Source: Convivina praedatoris
Lineage (GTDB): Bacteria; Bacillota; Bacilli; Lactobacillales; Lactobacillaceae
Direction: 5' to 3' (one strand)
Length of the DNA: 64,000 nucleotides
NCBI RefSeq assembly: GCF_933208505.1
Contig: NZ_CAKOEU010000003.1
Below the pieces are notes generated by a model. The model ran no database searches and had not been told where the DNA came from. It saw nothing but the letters and a program-made list of their open reading frames with translations. Positions 8,452 through 16,850 of this stretch are shown here, one piece after another (position 1 is the first letter of the stretch; each line of letters opens with the position of its first letter). The translations under genes were made by a program, and so were the position numbers.

Positions 8452-9006
8452 ATGAATTCTCAGGAACAAGGTCGTTCACAGACTTATAATTTAACAGTAA
8501 CAGCAATTGTTGCCGCTTTATATGTGGCCATTACCACGGTAGTTGCCCCGTTTAGCTTTGGCCCCGTCCAACTCCGTTTATCAGAAGGATTAAACCATCT
8601 GGCCGCTTGGAATAAGCGCTATATCATCGCTTTGGGACTCGGGGTATTAATTTCCAACTTCCTATCACCCCTTGGCTGGATTGACTGGGTATTTGGTACT
8701 TTGGGAACGGTTATCATGACTAGCTTAACCTATTATTTTAGCCGTTCAGTCAAAAGTACCTTAGCCAAGTTAGCAATCAGTACCCTGATTATTTCTACGA
8801 TTGGTATGGCTATTTTAGCCGCTGAGTTTACCTTTGCTTTTAATATTCATGCTGCCGGTGCCAGTGCTCCAGCAGATCTACATGCTAACATTTTAGGGCA
8901 GTGGTTATCTTTTTACTTGATGGTTCTGCCTGGCGAACTAGCTTCCTTAATCGTCGGTGGTATCGTTATCTTTGCCTTGGAAAAAGTGGTAAATCTTAGC
9001 AAATGA
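8452..9006 (+). CDS. queT: QueT-type queuosine precursor transporter, ECF S component
   Basis: This 184-residue membrane protein has about five or six hydrophobic segments and the QueT-type segment GPVQLRLSEGLNHLA near residues 38-52. It would bind preQ1 or a related queuosine precursor and import it with a shared ECF energizing module encoded elsewhere. The identification is supported by the preQ1-I riboswitch directly upstream, whose tail contains its ribosome-binding site. Its stop overlaps the start of the following dehydrogenase by four bases. Confidence 0.88.
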   Translation: MNSQEQGRSQTYNLTVTAIVAALYVAITTVVAPFSFGPVQLRLSEGLNHLAAWNKRYIIALGLGVLISNFLSPLGWIDWVFGTLGTVIMTSLTYYFSRSVKSTLAKLAISTLIISTIGMAILAAEFTFAFNIHAAGASAPADLHANILGQWLSFYLMVLPGELASLIVGGIVIFALEKVVNLSK

Positions 9007-9740
9007 TTGAACAAAATTATCAAAATAAAAATATTTTATTAACCGGTGCCGCGTCTGGCATCGGTTTTTCTCAATTAGAGACTTATTTATCGACTGGGGC
9101 TCAGGTTTGGGCATTAGATCAGCAGACTATTCCGCTCAGTCACCCCAATTTGCATGCAATTCAAATTGATTTACGTAATCATCAGCAGTTGCAATCTTTA
9201 GCGGCTGAATTGGTGGCTGAATGTACCTTTAATATTCTCTTAAACACTGCCGGAATATTAGATGGCTTTCAACCGACTTTAGCCACCGATTGGCAGTTAT
9301 GGCAGGATGTTTGGGCAACGAATGTTACGCCTATGTATTTGCTGACCAATGCCTGTTTACCAGGAATGTTAGCCCAGCAGCGTGGTCATATTGTTAATAT
9401 GGCCTCCATTGCTGGTTTGATTGCTGGAGGTGGTGGGGCAGCATACACCACTAGTAAACATGCTATTGTTGGCTATACCAAACAACTAGCTCTGGATTAT
9501 GCTAGTCAGGGTATTCATGCCAATGCGATTGCGCCAGGAGCAATTGAAACCCCGATGAATGCAGCTGATTTTGCGGGTAATGGTGACATGGCTCGACAAG
9601 TTGCCAATCAAACACCCGCCCGTCGTTGGGCCAAACCCCAAGAGGTAGCCGATTTAACTTTATATTTAACTAGTCCACAAGCTGATTATTTAAATGGGGT
9701 AGTCGTGCCCATTGACGGTGGGTGGTCACTGGGACATTAG
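9003..9740 (+). CDS. Short-chain dehydrogenase/reductase, 3-oxoacyl-ACP reductase-like
   Basis: This 245-residue SDR enzyme has the NAD(P)-binding GAASGIG near residue 16, a NTAG motif, and the catalytic Ser in NMASIAG with YTTSK about 14 residues later. The C-terminal LNGVVVPIDGGWS is typical of FabG-like members, but there is no fatty-acid gene context, so the substrate is unknown. Translation starts inside an ATGA overlap with queT and no Shine-Dalgarno sequence is visible, implying translational coupling. The gene is therefore probably under the same preQ1 control, although no link between SDR enzymes and queuosine uptake is obvious. Confidence 0.85.
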   Translation: MIEQNYQNKNILLTGAASGIGFSQLETYLSTGAQVWALDQQTIPLSHPNLHAIQIDLRNHQQLQSLAAELVAECTFNILLNTAGILDGFQPTLATDWQLWQDVWATNVTPMYLLTNACLPGMLAQQRGHIVNMASIAGLIAGGGGAAYTTSKHAIVGYTKQLALDYASQGIHANAIAPGAIETPMNAADFAGNGDMARQVANQTPARRWAKPQEVADLTLYLTSPQADYLNGVVVPIDGGWSLGH

Positions 9741-9813
9741 AAAATAATTTGAAAGTCAGTCAAGCATGTCTTACACTGAACATAACATTTGATGCAGTGA
9801 AAGGATGGTAATT

Positions 9814-10728
9814 ATGGTAGAGCGCGTATTAAACCAAACAATGACACTTAGCAACGGTGTAGAAATTCCGGTCTTAGGACTGGGTGTTTGGAAGAGTTCA
9901 AACACGGAAGCTTCTGATGCGGTTCAAAGTGCAATCAGGAATGGTTATCGTTTAATTGATACCGCCAAACAGTATGGTAATCAGCCGGGCGTTGGAGTTG
10001 GAATTCAAAAGGCCTTAAAAGACAATCATCTTAATCGTAAGGATTTGTTTATTACGACTAAAGTTTACAATGGTGATCAAGGTTATGAGTCAACCTTGCG
10101 TGCCTTTGAGGAACAGTTAAAAGAATTACGGTTAACTTATTTAGACTTATATCTAATTCATTGGCCTGTGGATGGTAAATATATTGATACCTGGCGGGCC
10201 ATGGAAAAGCTCTACCGTGAAGGCCGAGTGCGTGCGATTGGCGTTTCTAATTTTGATATTAGTTGCTTGCAAGACTTACTAGACCATACTGACATCATGC
10301 CCCAGGTGAACCAAATGGAATTTAATCCCTTGGTGCAAGAAGAAGAATTAATAGGCTATATGAATGCCATTGGCATGTCCATGGAAGCTTGGTCACCACT
10401 AGGTGGTGGGCAAGCCCTAAACAATCCGACAATTCTTGAAATTGCTCAAAAACATGATAAGACGAGTGCTCAAGTGATTTTGCGCTTTAACTATCAGATG
10501 GGCTTAATCACTATTCCAAAATCGGTTCACGAAGAGCGGATTATTGCTAATACCATGCTAGATGATTTTGAATTATCCGAGTCTGAAATGTTGGCTATCC
10601 AACAACTAAATCAAGAGAAACGTAGCCTTTGGTATGAAGATTTTGCCTGGCACACGCCGCATCGTCAACAGGCCTTTGCCGATAGTGTAGATAGTTGGGA
10701 TGACCGTTCCGAATATTTACCTAAATGA
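9814..10728 (+). CDS. Aldo/keto reductase (2,5-diketo-gluconate reductase-like)
   Basis: This 304-residue NADPH-dependent aldo/keto reductase has the N-terminal GVEIPVLGLGVWKS and a tetrad seen as Asp and Tyr in DTAKQYGN, Lys in TTKVYNGD and His in LIHWP. It also has IGVSNF and the cofactor motif IPKSVHEERI. The start at 9814 was preferred to 9805 because AAAGGA (9800-9805) then sits eight bases upstream. It reduces small aldehydes or ketones; the physiological substrate cannot be read from the sequence. A terminator follows, making it a single-gene unit or the end of the queT unit. Confidence 0.9.
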   Translation: MVERVLNQTMTLSNGVEIPVLGLGVWKSSNTEASDAVQSAIRNGYRLIDTAKQYGNQPGVGVGIQKALKDNHLNRKDLFITTKVYNGDQGYESTLRAFEEQLKELRLTYLDLYLIHWPVDGKYIDTWRAMEKLYREGRVRAIGVSNFDISCLQDLLDHTDIMPQVNQMEFNPLVQEEELIGYMNAIGMSMEAWSPLGGGQALNNPTILEIAQKHDKTSAQVILRFNYQMGLITIPKSVHEERIIANTMLDDFELSESEMLAIQQLNQEKRSLWYEDFAWHTPHRQQAFADSVDSWDDRSEYLPK

Positions 10729-10737
10729 TGAATCTTT

Positions 10738-10764
10738 AAAAGTCCTGTAAAGGGCTTTTTTATA
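10738..10764 (+). terminator. Terminator after aldo/keto reductase
   Basis: AAAAGTCC (10738-10745) pairs with GGGCTTTT (10752-10759, one G-T pair) and is followed by further T residues. Confidence 0.75.
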
Positions 10765-10808
10765 TCGGTTAAACATGTCGAAAAAGTAATAAGATATGCC
10801 TGTTTAAG

Positions 10809-10837
10809 TTGACTTTCTGGTTGGTTGTACGTATAGT
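10809..10837 (+). promoter_or_regulatory. Promoter of the fused ABC transporter gene
   Basis: TTGACT (10809-10814), 17-bp spacer, TATAGT (10832-10837). The transcript leader is about 65 bases and ends with the strong ribosome-binding site TAGGAGGCG. Confidence 0.7.
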
Positions 10838-10909
10838 AGCAGACATATGGACAGTACCTTTCAGGTCTGTTAAAACGCGGATTTTTAGCCAATAGGAGGC
10901 GAAATATAC

Positions 10910-12895
10910 ATGGCATTTTTGGAGCTTCAAGACATATATAAATCATATTTTTTGGGTCGTGAAGAATTTCCAGTTTTAAAGGGAATTAATCTGTCCTTTA
11001 ATAAGGGTGAATTTGTTTCGATTCTAGGTGAATCGGGTGGTGGTAAAACCACTTTAATGAATATCATCGGGGGACTAGACCGTCGTTTTAGTGGGACGGT
11101 GACGGTTGACGGAGAGGTTCTTGATCATGAACAAGAAAAGGCCTTAGATCTTTATCGTCGGAAAACAATTGGTTATATTTTTCAAAGTTTCAATTTGATT
11201 AACTACCAAACTAATCTAGAAAATGTCGAAACATCATTGAACATGACTAGCCTGTCAGGTAGTCAACGGAAACAACAAGCCATTGAACTTTTAAAAAAAG
11301 TTGGCTTAGAAGGGCATATCAATAAATATCCATCGCAACTATCAGGAGGACAAAAGCAACGAGTAGCCATTGCTCGAGCCCTAGCAGGTGATCCTGATAT
11401 TATGATTGCTGATGAACCAACGGGTGCCTTGGATTCCGGTAATACCAATGAAGTGTTGGAATTACTAGATCAAATTGCTCGCGAAGGTAAGTTGGTGATT
11501 GTTGTTACCCATTCACAAGATGTAGCCAATTATGGTACTCGGATTGTGCATATGGAAGACGGACATATTGATCAACAAGAACAGCTCAAGAAACCATATT
11601 CTTCCCATCAATATGAACGTAATCGTGGGGTTAAGTCTCGGCCCCTATCTCGTCGGACCCTTTGGGACATGGCCTTTGACCACTTGAAATTTAAAAAACT
11701 CCAAAATTTTTTAATTATTCTAGGATCCTCTATTGGTTTAGGGGCTGTGATTCTCTTCTTAGGTCTTGGTAGTGGGGTTAAGGGATATATTAGCAAACAG
11801 GTTACGGACACTATTAATCCTAATTATCCAACTGTCACCAAGCGAATTTCAACGGACAATAATGCGTCTGATGAAGATGAGCAAAATGCGCTTTCACAAG
11901 CCCTACAAGATGACTATAATGCCACTGTCATTAGTGATGAAAACCTTGCTAAACTTTCTAAAATTAACCATGTTAGTAAGGTTTATCCTGGTTATCAGTT
12001 TAGCGGCGTTAGCTTCACGGTTGGCGAACAAAAGAAGACTGGTTCTATTTTTACTTGGACACCAGCCTTTCAAGATAACATGATTAAGGCCGGTCATAAG
12101 CCAACCAAGGATGGCGAGATTGTGATTGACCAGTCCTTTGCTAAAAAAATTAATAGCAATTGGAAGTCAGTCATTGGTCAAACAGTAACTATTAATTATT
12201 CTGTAACTGATAAAGTTGGAAACGCTGTAGCTGTTACTGGAACTGCCAAGGTTGTCGGTATTACTAAGGCTGACAGCGGTATTAATGCTACTACTGCTGA
12301 AACTATTAAGAATCAATTGATTAATGCCGGTGGACAAACGGCTTATAATTCTGTGCCTGTTCATGTTGATGCAACGACTAATGTTAAACAAGTAACCCAA
12401 GACATTAAAAAGTTACAGGATGCTAATAAGCATCAAATCTTTAATGTTCAGTCGGTAGGGGACACTTTGACTCAAATCAACACTATTACGAGTCTAGCCT
12501 CAAAGGTTTTGGCAGCGATTGCTGGTATTTCCTTGATTGTTTCAGCCATCATGATTATTGTGACGACCTATATGTCAGTAGCCGAACGTACCCAAGAAAT
12601 TGGTGTGCTAAGGGCATTGGGTGCTCGGGCCAAAGATATTCGCTCACTCTTTACTAATGAAGCACTACTAATGGGTATTATTGCCGCTGTTTTGGCAATT
12701 ATCATGGCTTTGTTGATTCAAGTAGCGATGAATGCTGCTTTGCATAGTATGATTAGTTACAATATCGTTCAGATTTCAACTGGAGATATTATTCTGGCTG
12801 CAATCATGAGTATCTTGATTGCTTGGATTGCTAGTTATGTGCCTTCTCGACAGGCAGCTCATTTGAATACTATTGATGCCTTAGCATCTAACTAA
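10910..12895 (+). CDS. ABC transporter with fused ATPase and FtsX/MacB-type permease
   Basis: In this 661-residue polypeptide, residues 1 to about 225 are the ATPase: Walker A GESGGGKTT, signature LSGGQKQR, Walker B IMIADEP and the His switch in VVTHSQD. A transmembrane segment near 265-290 is followed by a large extracellular domain (about 300-530) and three C-terminal membrane helices near 545-655. This is the MacB/FtsX architecture in a single chain, presumably a homodimer. Family members export peptides, antimicrobials or lipoproteins, or act in envelope stress responses. No membrane-fusion partner or two-component system is adjacent, so the substrate is unknown. It has its own promoter and terminator. 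Confidence 0.9.
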   Translation: MAFLELQDIYKSYFLGREEFPVLKGINLSFNKGEFVSILGESGGGKTTLMNIIGGLDRRFSGTVTVDGEVLDHEQEKALDLYRRKTIGYIFQSFNLINYQTNLENVETSLNMTSLSGSQRKQQAIELLKKVGLEGHINKYPSQLSGGQKQRVAIARALAGDPDIMIADEPTGALDSGNTNEVLELLDQIAREGKLVIVVTHSQDVANYGTRIVHMEDGHIDQQEQLKKPYSSHQYERNRGVKSRPLSRRTLWDMAFDHLKFKKLQNFLIILGSSIGLGAVILFLGLGSGVKGYISKQVTDTINPNYPTVTKRISTDNNASDEDEQNALSQALQDDYNATVISDENLAKLSKINHVSKVYPGYQFSGVSFTVGEQKKTGSIFTWTPAFQDNMIKAGHKPTKDGEIVIDQSFAKKINSNWKSVIGQTVTINYSVTDKVGNAVAVTGTAKVVGITKADSGINATTAETIKNQLINAGGQTAYNSVPVHVDATTNVKQVTQDIKKLQDANKHQIFNVQSVGDTLTQINTITSLASKVLAAIAGISLIVSAIMIIVTTYMSVAERTQEIGVLRALGARAKDIRSLFTNEALLMGIIAAVLAIIMALLIQVAMNAALHSMISYNIVQISTGDIILAAIMSILIAWIASYVPSRQAAHLNTIDALASN

Positions 12896-12898
12896 GTT

Positions 12899-12931
12899 AA
12901 AAGGACTTACCATATTTGGCAGGTCCTTTTA
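12899..12931. terminator. Terminator between ABC transporter and lysR-type gene
   Basis: AAAAGGAC (12899-12906) pairs with GTCCTTTT (12923-12930). It can serve both converging genes; the stop region of the minus-strand regulator overlaps it. Confidence 0.8.
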
Positions 12932-13801
12932 TTGTGGATTGATATTGTTTAAAATAGTTTTTTTCATAGCTGCTACAGCTGGGACGGCTAATTGACTGTG
13001 GTTAATAATCAGGCCCAATTCTCGATAATAAGATTTTTCAAAGGGATAGACGCGAACGTTTCCGGATAATTTTTTCAGAGCTAATTTGGGCAAAATACCC
13101 AGTCCTAAACCAGCTTCAACTAGGGCAATAATTGATTGATCATCAATCGAGAAATTAATAGCATTTAAATGAACATTGTAATAATCCAAAGCCGCTTTGG
13201 TATCTTGATCATAATCGCTTTTTTGCAAAATAAAATGCTGATCAATTAAATCTTGCTTACTAATTGAGTGACCATTGAGTGGCGTAAAATCTTCTTGTGT
13301 GACACATTGAATTTCGTCTTTTATCAAAGAGAAAACGGCCAATGCATCTGTCACCGGCAGAGTAGTGAAGCCAATGTCGATTTTTCCCAACCGAACATCC
13401 CGTTGAATTTCAGCAAAGCTAGCTTGTACAATGGCAATTTCGACATCGGGATATTCCTGCGAAAAGTCACGAATAATACTTGGGAGCCAATTAATGCAGA
13501 CACTGCTAAAGGCTCCGATGGTAATTTTACCACCACGCAGGCCTCGTAAATGATCAGCTAAATTCAGTATTTGTCGTTCCTCATTTAACAAACGCTCGAC
13601 GATTGGTAAAAGCGCCTGGGCGTCTTGCGTTAGTGCCATTTCTGAGCGATTACGAATAATCAAAGACAAACCTAGTCGACTTTCTAATTGAGTAATAGCG
13701 TGGCTAACCGCACTGGGAGTGACATTTAAACGTTGAGCTGCCTTTTGAAATGAGGATAATTCAGCCACTGCGGCAAAAATTTCATAAGAAGAAGTTTTCA
13801 T
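12929..13801 (-). CDS. LysR-family transcriptional regulator
   Basis: This 290-residue regulator has an N-terminal winged helix-turn-helix (FQKAAQRLNVTPSAVSHAIT) and the usual effector-binding domain over about residues 85-290. ATG at 13801 was chosen: AAGGA precedes it at normal spacing and the protein then starts MKTSSYEIF as LysR proteins do. The longer frame from 13828 starts with GTG and lacks a ribosome-binding site. It is divergent from an amino-acid permease followed by aspartase, so control of amino-acid uptake or deamination is the likely role. A matching inverted repeat lies in the shared spacer. Confidence 0.9.
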   Translation of the reverse strand: MKTSSYEIFAAVAELSSFQKAAQRLNVTPSAVSHAITQLESRLGLSLIIRNRSEMALTQDAQALLPIVERLLNEERQILNLADHLRGLRGGKITIGAFSSVCINWLPSIIRDFSQEYPDVEIAIVQASFAEIQRDVRLGKIDIGFTTLPVTDALAVFSLIKDEIQCVTQEDFTPLNGHSISKQDLIDQHFILQKSDYDQDTKAALDYYNVHLNAINFSIDDQSIIALVEAGLGLGILPKLALKKLSGNVRVYPFEKSYYRELGLIINHSQLAVPAVAAMKKTILNNINPQ

Positions 13802-13813
13802 AAGAGTCCTTAC

Positions 13814-13852
13814 TTGAAAAAAACTCACTTTAAATTGAAAAAAATGAGTTTT
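13814..13852. promoter_or_regulatory. Inverted repeat between lysR-type gene and permease (candidate operator)
   Basis: AAAACTCA (13820-13827) and TGAGTTTT (13845-13852) form a perfect 8-bp dyad with a 17-bp centre. TTGAAAAAAA also occurs twice in direct orientation (from 13814 and from 13835). The position between divergent genes and the dyad form suit a LysR-type binding site; this is inferred. Confidence 0.5.
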
Positions 13853-13914
13853 ACTTATTGTATCTAGCAGTATAAGCTAAAAATAGTAATAAATACAAAT
13901 ATTGGAGAGTACTT

Positions 13915-15246
13915 ATGGCTGAACAGAAATTAGCCCGAAATTTATCAAAACGACATGTTAGTATGATTGCCTTAGGTGGAACAATCGGAACTGGACTTTT
14001 CTTAGGAGCTGGTGATTCCATTCAAAAGGCTGGACCAGCAATCCTTTTGATATATATCATCACTGGATTTTTTATTTTTGCCATGATGCGTGCCCTGGGG
14101 GAGCTCTTAGTATCGGATTCCTCAAAACCGGTTTTTATTGATTTTATGGAGGAGTATCTAGGACCCAGAGCGGGATTTATTTTAGGCTGGACCTACTGGC
14201 TAGGGTGGATTATCATCGCCATGGCGGAGTTGACGGCGATTGGTAATTACATGCATTTTTGGTTTCCTAATATGCCAATTTGGATTTGGGAATTTGCCTT
14301 TTTAGCAGTTTTGTATCTCATTAACGTTACTGCGGTTGAGGCTTTTGGGGAAACTGAATTTTGGTTTTCAATGATTAAGATTACTGCCATTATTGCCATG
14401 ATTGTGGTTGGTTTTGTGATGGCTATCTTCCAGGTTAAAACCTCAGTTGGCGTAACCCATTTTTCTACACTATGGAGTCATGGGCTGGTTGCCCATCATG
14501 GGCATGAACTTTTGGCAGCCTTTCAGATGGCTTTCTTCGCCTTTTTAGGGGTTGAATTTGTCGGTATTACTGCTGCCGAAACTAAAGATCCTTTGGAGAC
14601 AATTCCTAAGGCTGTTAATTCAATTGTGGTTCGAATTTTAATTTTCTATATTGGTGCTTTGGCCGCTATTATGACGATTCAACCTTGGAGTGACTACAGT
14701 GGTAAGATGTCACCTTTCGTCCAAGTGTTTTCTGGAATTGGGATTGCTAGTGCCGCTGGGATAATTAATTTTGTTGTGTTAACGGCTGCGGCTTCATCCT
14801 TGAACAGTTCACTCTTTACGACTGGTCGGATGTTATATTCTCTATCAGAAGGGCAGGGACCTTTCTCTAAGTTAAATAAACATGCCATTCCGATGCGGGC
14901 GATTAATTTTTCAGCCCTATTAATCGGGTTAGTTATCATTCTGAACTTTATTTTCCCTAACGATGCCTTTAGTTTGGTGACAGCTACGGCTTCAGCCACT
15001 TTTCTAGTCATCTATGGTAGTTTGATGATTACGCACCTCAAGTTCCGTAAATCTAAAAATTACCAAAAGGGTAAGCACTACTTCCGTTTACCTTTTGCTC
15101 CTTACCTAAACTTCCTGACCATTGCCTTTTTGTTCATGATTTTCTTGATTCTACTCTTTACGCCGGCAACCATGATGACTACTTTGATAGCGGTTGTTTG
15201 GTTTGTGGTGCTATATGTCATCAGCCTCATGAAAATCAAAAAATAG
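13915..15246 (+). CDS. APC-superfamily amino-acid permease
   Basis: This 443-residue membrane protein has about 12 hydrophobic segments. The N-terminal RHVSMIALGGTIGTGLFLGAG is the substrate-binding first helix of the amino acid transporter (AAT) subfamily, which includes D-serine/D-alanine/glycine, aspartate and aromatic permeases. FFAFLGVEFVGITAAET corresponds to helix 6. It is divergent from a LysR-type regulator and about 80 bp upstream of aspartase. Import of aspartate or a related amino acid is plausible, but specificity cannot be read from the sequence. The ribosome-binding site is TTGGAGAG. Confidence 0.88.
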   Translation: MAEQKLARNLSKRHVSMIALGGTIGTGLFLGAGDSIQKAGPAILLIYIITGFFIFAMMRALGELLVSDSSKPVFIDFMEEYLGPRAGFILGWTYWLGWIIIAMAELTAIGNYMHFWFPNMPIWIWEFAFLAVLYLINVTAVEAFGETEFWFSMIKITAIIAMIVVGFVMAIFQVKTSVGVTHFSTLWSHGLVAHHGHELLAAFQMAFFAFLGVEFVGITAAETKDPLETIPKAVNSIVVRILIFYIGALAAIMTIQPWSDYSGKMSPFVQVFSGIGIASAAGIINFVVLTAAASSLNSSLFTTGRMLYSLSEGQGPFSKLNKHAIPMRAINFSALLIGLVIILNFIFPNDAFSLVTATASATFLVIYGSLMITHLKFRKSKNYQKGKHYFRLPFAPYLNFLTIAFLFMIFLILLFTPATMMTTLIAVVWFVVLYVISLMKIKK

Positions 15247-15325
15247 GAGTGTCATAAAAGCTAACTTATTTCTGAGATGTCCCGATTAAGGAGCGTATAA
15301 TATCCGACAGTCAAGGAGATATTAT

Positions 15326-16741
15326 ATGCGCATTGAAACGGATTCACTGGGCTCGTTAGCCGTTCCTGATGAGGCTCGATACGGTATTCATACCCAGCGG
15401 GCTTTGAATAACTTCCCTATTTCCCAAACAACTACTAATCCAGCTGTAATAGCTGCTTTGATTGAAATCAAGCTAGCTGCTGCTAAAACTAATGTTGCGG
15501 GGGGGACTTTGGCTGGTGATATTGGTCAGTTAATTGAACAAGCCTGCCAAGAATTGTTAAACCATCCAATTGATTCAGCTGATTTTCCAATTGGTGATAT
15601 TCAAGGTGGCGCTGGTACCAGTACTAATATGAATGTCAACGAGGTGGTTGCTAACACAGCTTTATCATTTCTAGATGAGCCTAAGGGTGCGTATCAACGA
15701 GTACATCCGAACGACCACGTCAATATGGGTCAGAGTACTAATGATACCTATCCTAGTGCGGGTAAAATTGCCTTCATTCGTAATTTGCAGCCCTTGTTGG
15801 CTGAGTTAGAGGCTTTAATTGATGCTTTAGCACACCAGGCTGAAGTGAATGCTCAAACCTATAAGATGGGGCGGACTCAGCTACAAGATGCTGTGCCAAT
15901 GGCTTTAGGTAATACTTTTCACGCCTGGTTGGTTGCTTTACAACGAGATTTAAAGCGAGTTATTCAGGCCCAAGCTGGTCTTTATACCTTAAATTTAGGT
16001 GGTTCAGCAATTGGGTCTGGAATTAACGTCAGTCGATATTATCAAGAACATATTATTGAGAATCTGGTTGAAATTACTGGTTTACCACTCCGTCAAGCTG
16101 ATGATTTATTTGATGCAACTTCAAATTTAGATGGCTTTTTGGCCCTGTCGGCGGCTTTGAAAAGTTTGGCTACTAATCTATCTAAGATTGCTGCCGATTT
16201 GCGCTTAATGAGTTCTGGCCCTCGGTCAGGTTTACATGAGATTAATTTACCGGCTAAACAGGCGGGGTCGTCGATTATGCCTGGTAAAGTTAACCCTGTG
16301 ATTCCGGAAGTAGTTAGTCAGGTGGCCTTTGAGGTAATCGGTTTTGATGCAACTATTACTGCTGCTGTTGGTGGTGGACAGTTGGAGTTAAATGCTTTCG
16401 AACCAATTATTTTTAAGAGTTTGTTTACGGGGATTGAACATTTAACTGCTGTGATGGCAACCTTTAGGGTGAATGCCATCGAAGGCTTGGTCGCTAATAA
16501 GGAACAACTTCAGGCTGATGTTCATTTTTCGATTAGCTTTGCAACCGCCATGGTGCCCTTGGTTGGTTATCAAAAGGCGGCTGATTTGGCAAAGCAATCG
16601 CTAAAAAATGGACAATCACTGCATGAGTTAGCTGAAAATTCAGGTTGGTTTAGTCCGAACCAAATGAAAGAAATTTTTAATGTTGAACGTTTAGTTAAAA
16701 ATGGCCGTCAAAACGGTCATGGATTAATTTTTGATAAGTAA
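15326..16741 (+). CDS. aspA: Aspartate ammonia-lyase
   Basis: This 471-residue enzyme of the fumarase/aspartase superfamily converts L-aspartate to fumarate and ammonia. The catalytic loop reads GSSIMPGKVNPVIPEVV, where VIPE is the aspartase signature; fumarases usually have NPTQCE. The N-terminus (RIETDSLG, then YGIHTQRA) also fits aspartase. AAGGAGA precedes the ATG. Its location after an amino-acid permease suggests uptake and deamination of aspartate, giving fumarate as an electron sink or ammonia for pH control (inferred). A TATAAT-like element at about 15296 may be part of its own promoter, but no convincing -35 was seen. Confidence 0.88.
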   Translation: MRIETDSLGSLAVPDEARYGIHTQRALNNFPISQTTTNPAVIAALIEIKLAAAKTNVAGGTLAGDIGQLIEQACQELLNHPIDSADFPIGDIQGGAGTSTNMNVNEVVANTALSFLDEPKGAYQRVHPNDHVNMGQSTNDTYPSAGKIAFIRNLQPLLAELEALIDALAHQAEVNAQTYKMGRTQLQDAVPMALGNTFHAWLVALQRDLKRVIQAQAGLYTLNLGGSAIGSGINVSRYYQEHIIENLVEITGLPLRQADDLFDATSNLDGFLALSAALKSLATNLSKIAADLRLMSSGPRSGLHEINLPAKQAGSSIMPGKVNPVIPEVVSQVAFEVIGFDATITAAVGGGQLELNAFEPIIFKSLFTGIEHLTAVMATFRVNAIEGLVANKEQLQADVHFSISFATAMVPLVGYQKAADLAKQSLKNGQSLHELAENSGWFSPNQMKEIFNVERLVKNGRQNGHGLIFDK

Positions 16742-16744
16742 TCT

Positions 16745-16772
16745 AAAAAAACGTGTTGATGCACGTTTTTTT
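16745..16772 (+). terminator. Terminator after aspA
   Basis: AAAAAAACGTG pairs with CACGTTTTTTT around TTGATG, with a T-run included in the 3' arm. Confidence 0.85.
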
Positions 16773-16850
16773 ATTTGTTCAGTAAAAAGTTTCTATATAG
16801 TGAATATGCTATTATATGAAGATAAACTTTTATTGAAAAGGAGAATTTTA

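Noticed and set aside
15326..16741. Class II fumarase as identity of the lyase gene
   Set aside because: The signature loop reads GKVNPVIPE, typical of aspartase, rather than the fumarase form GKVNPTQCE.
16731..16850. Longer crtN starting at 16731
   Set aside because: This extension crosses the aspA terminator, overlaps the aspA end and has no ribosome-binding site; ATG 16851 has a good one.
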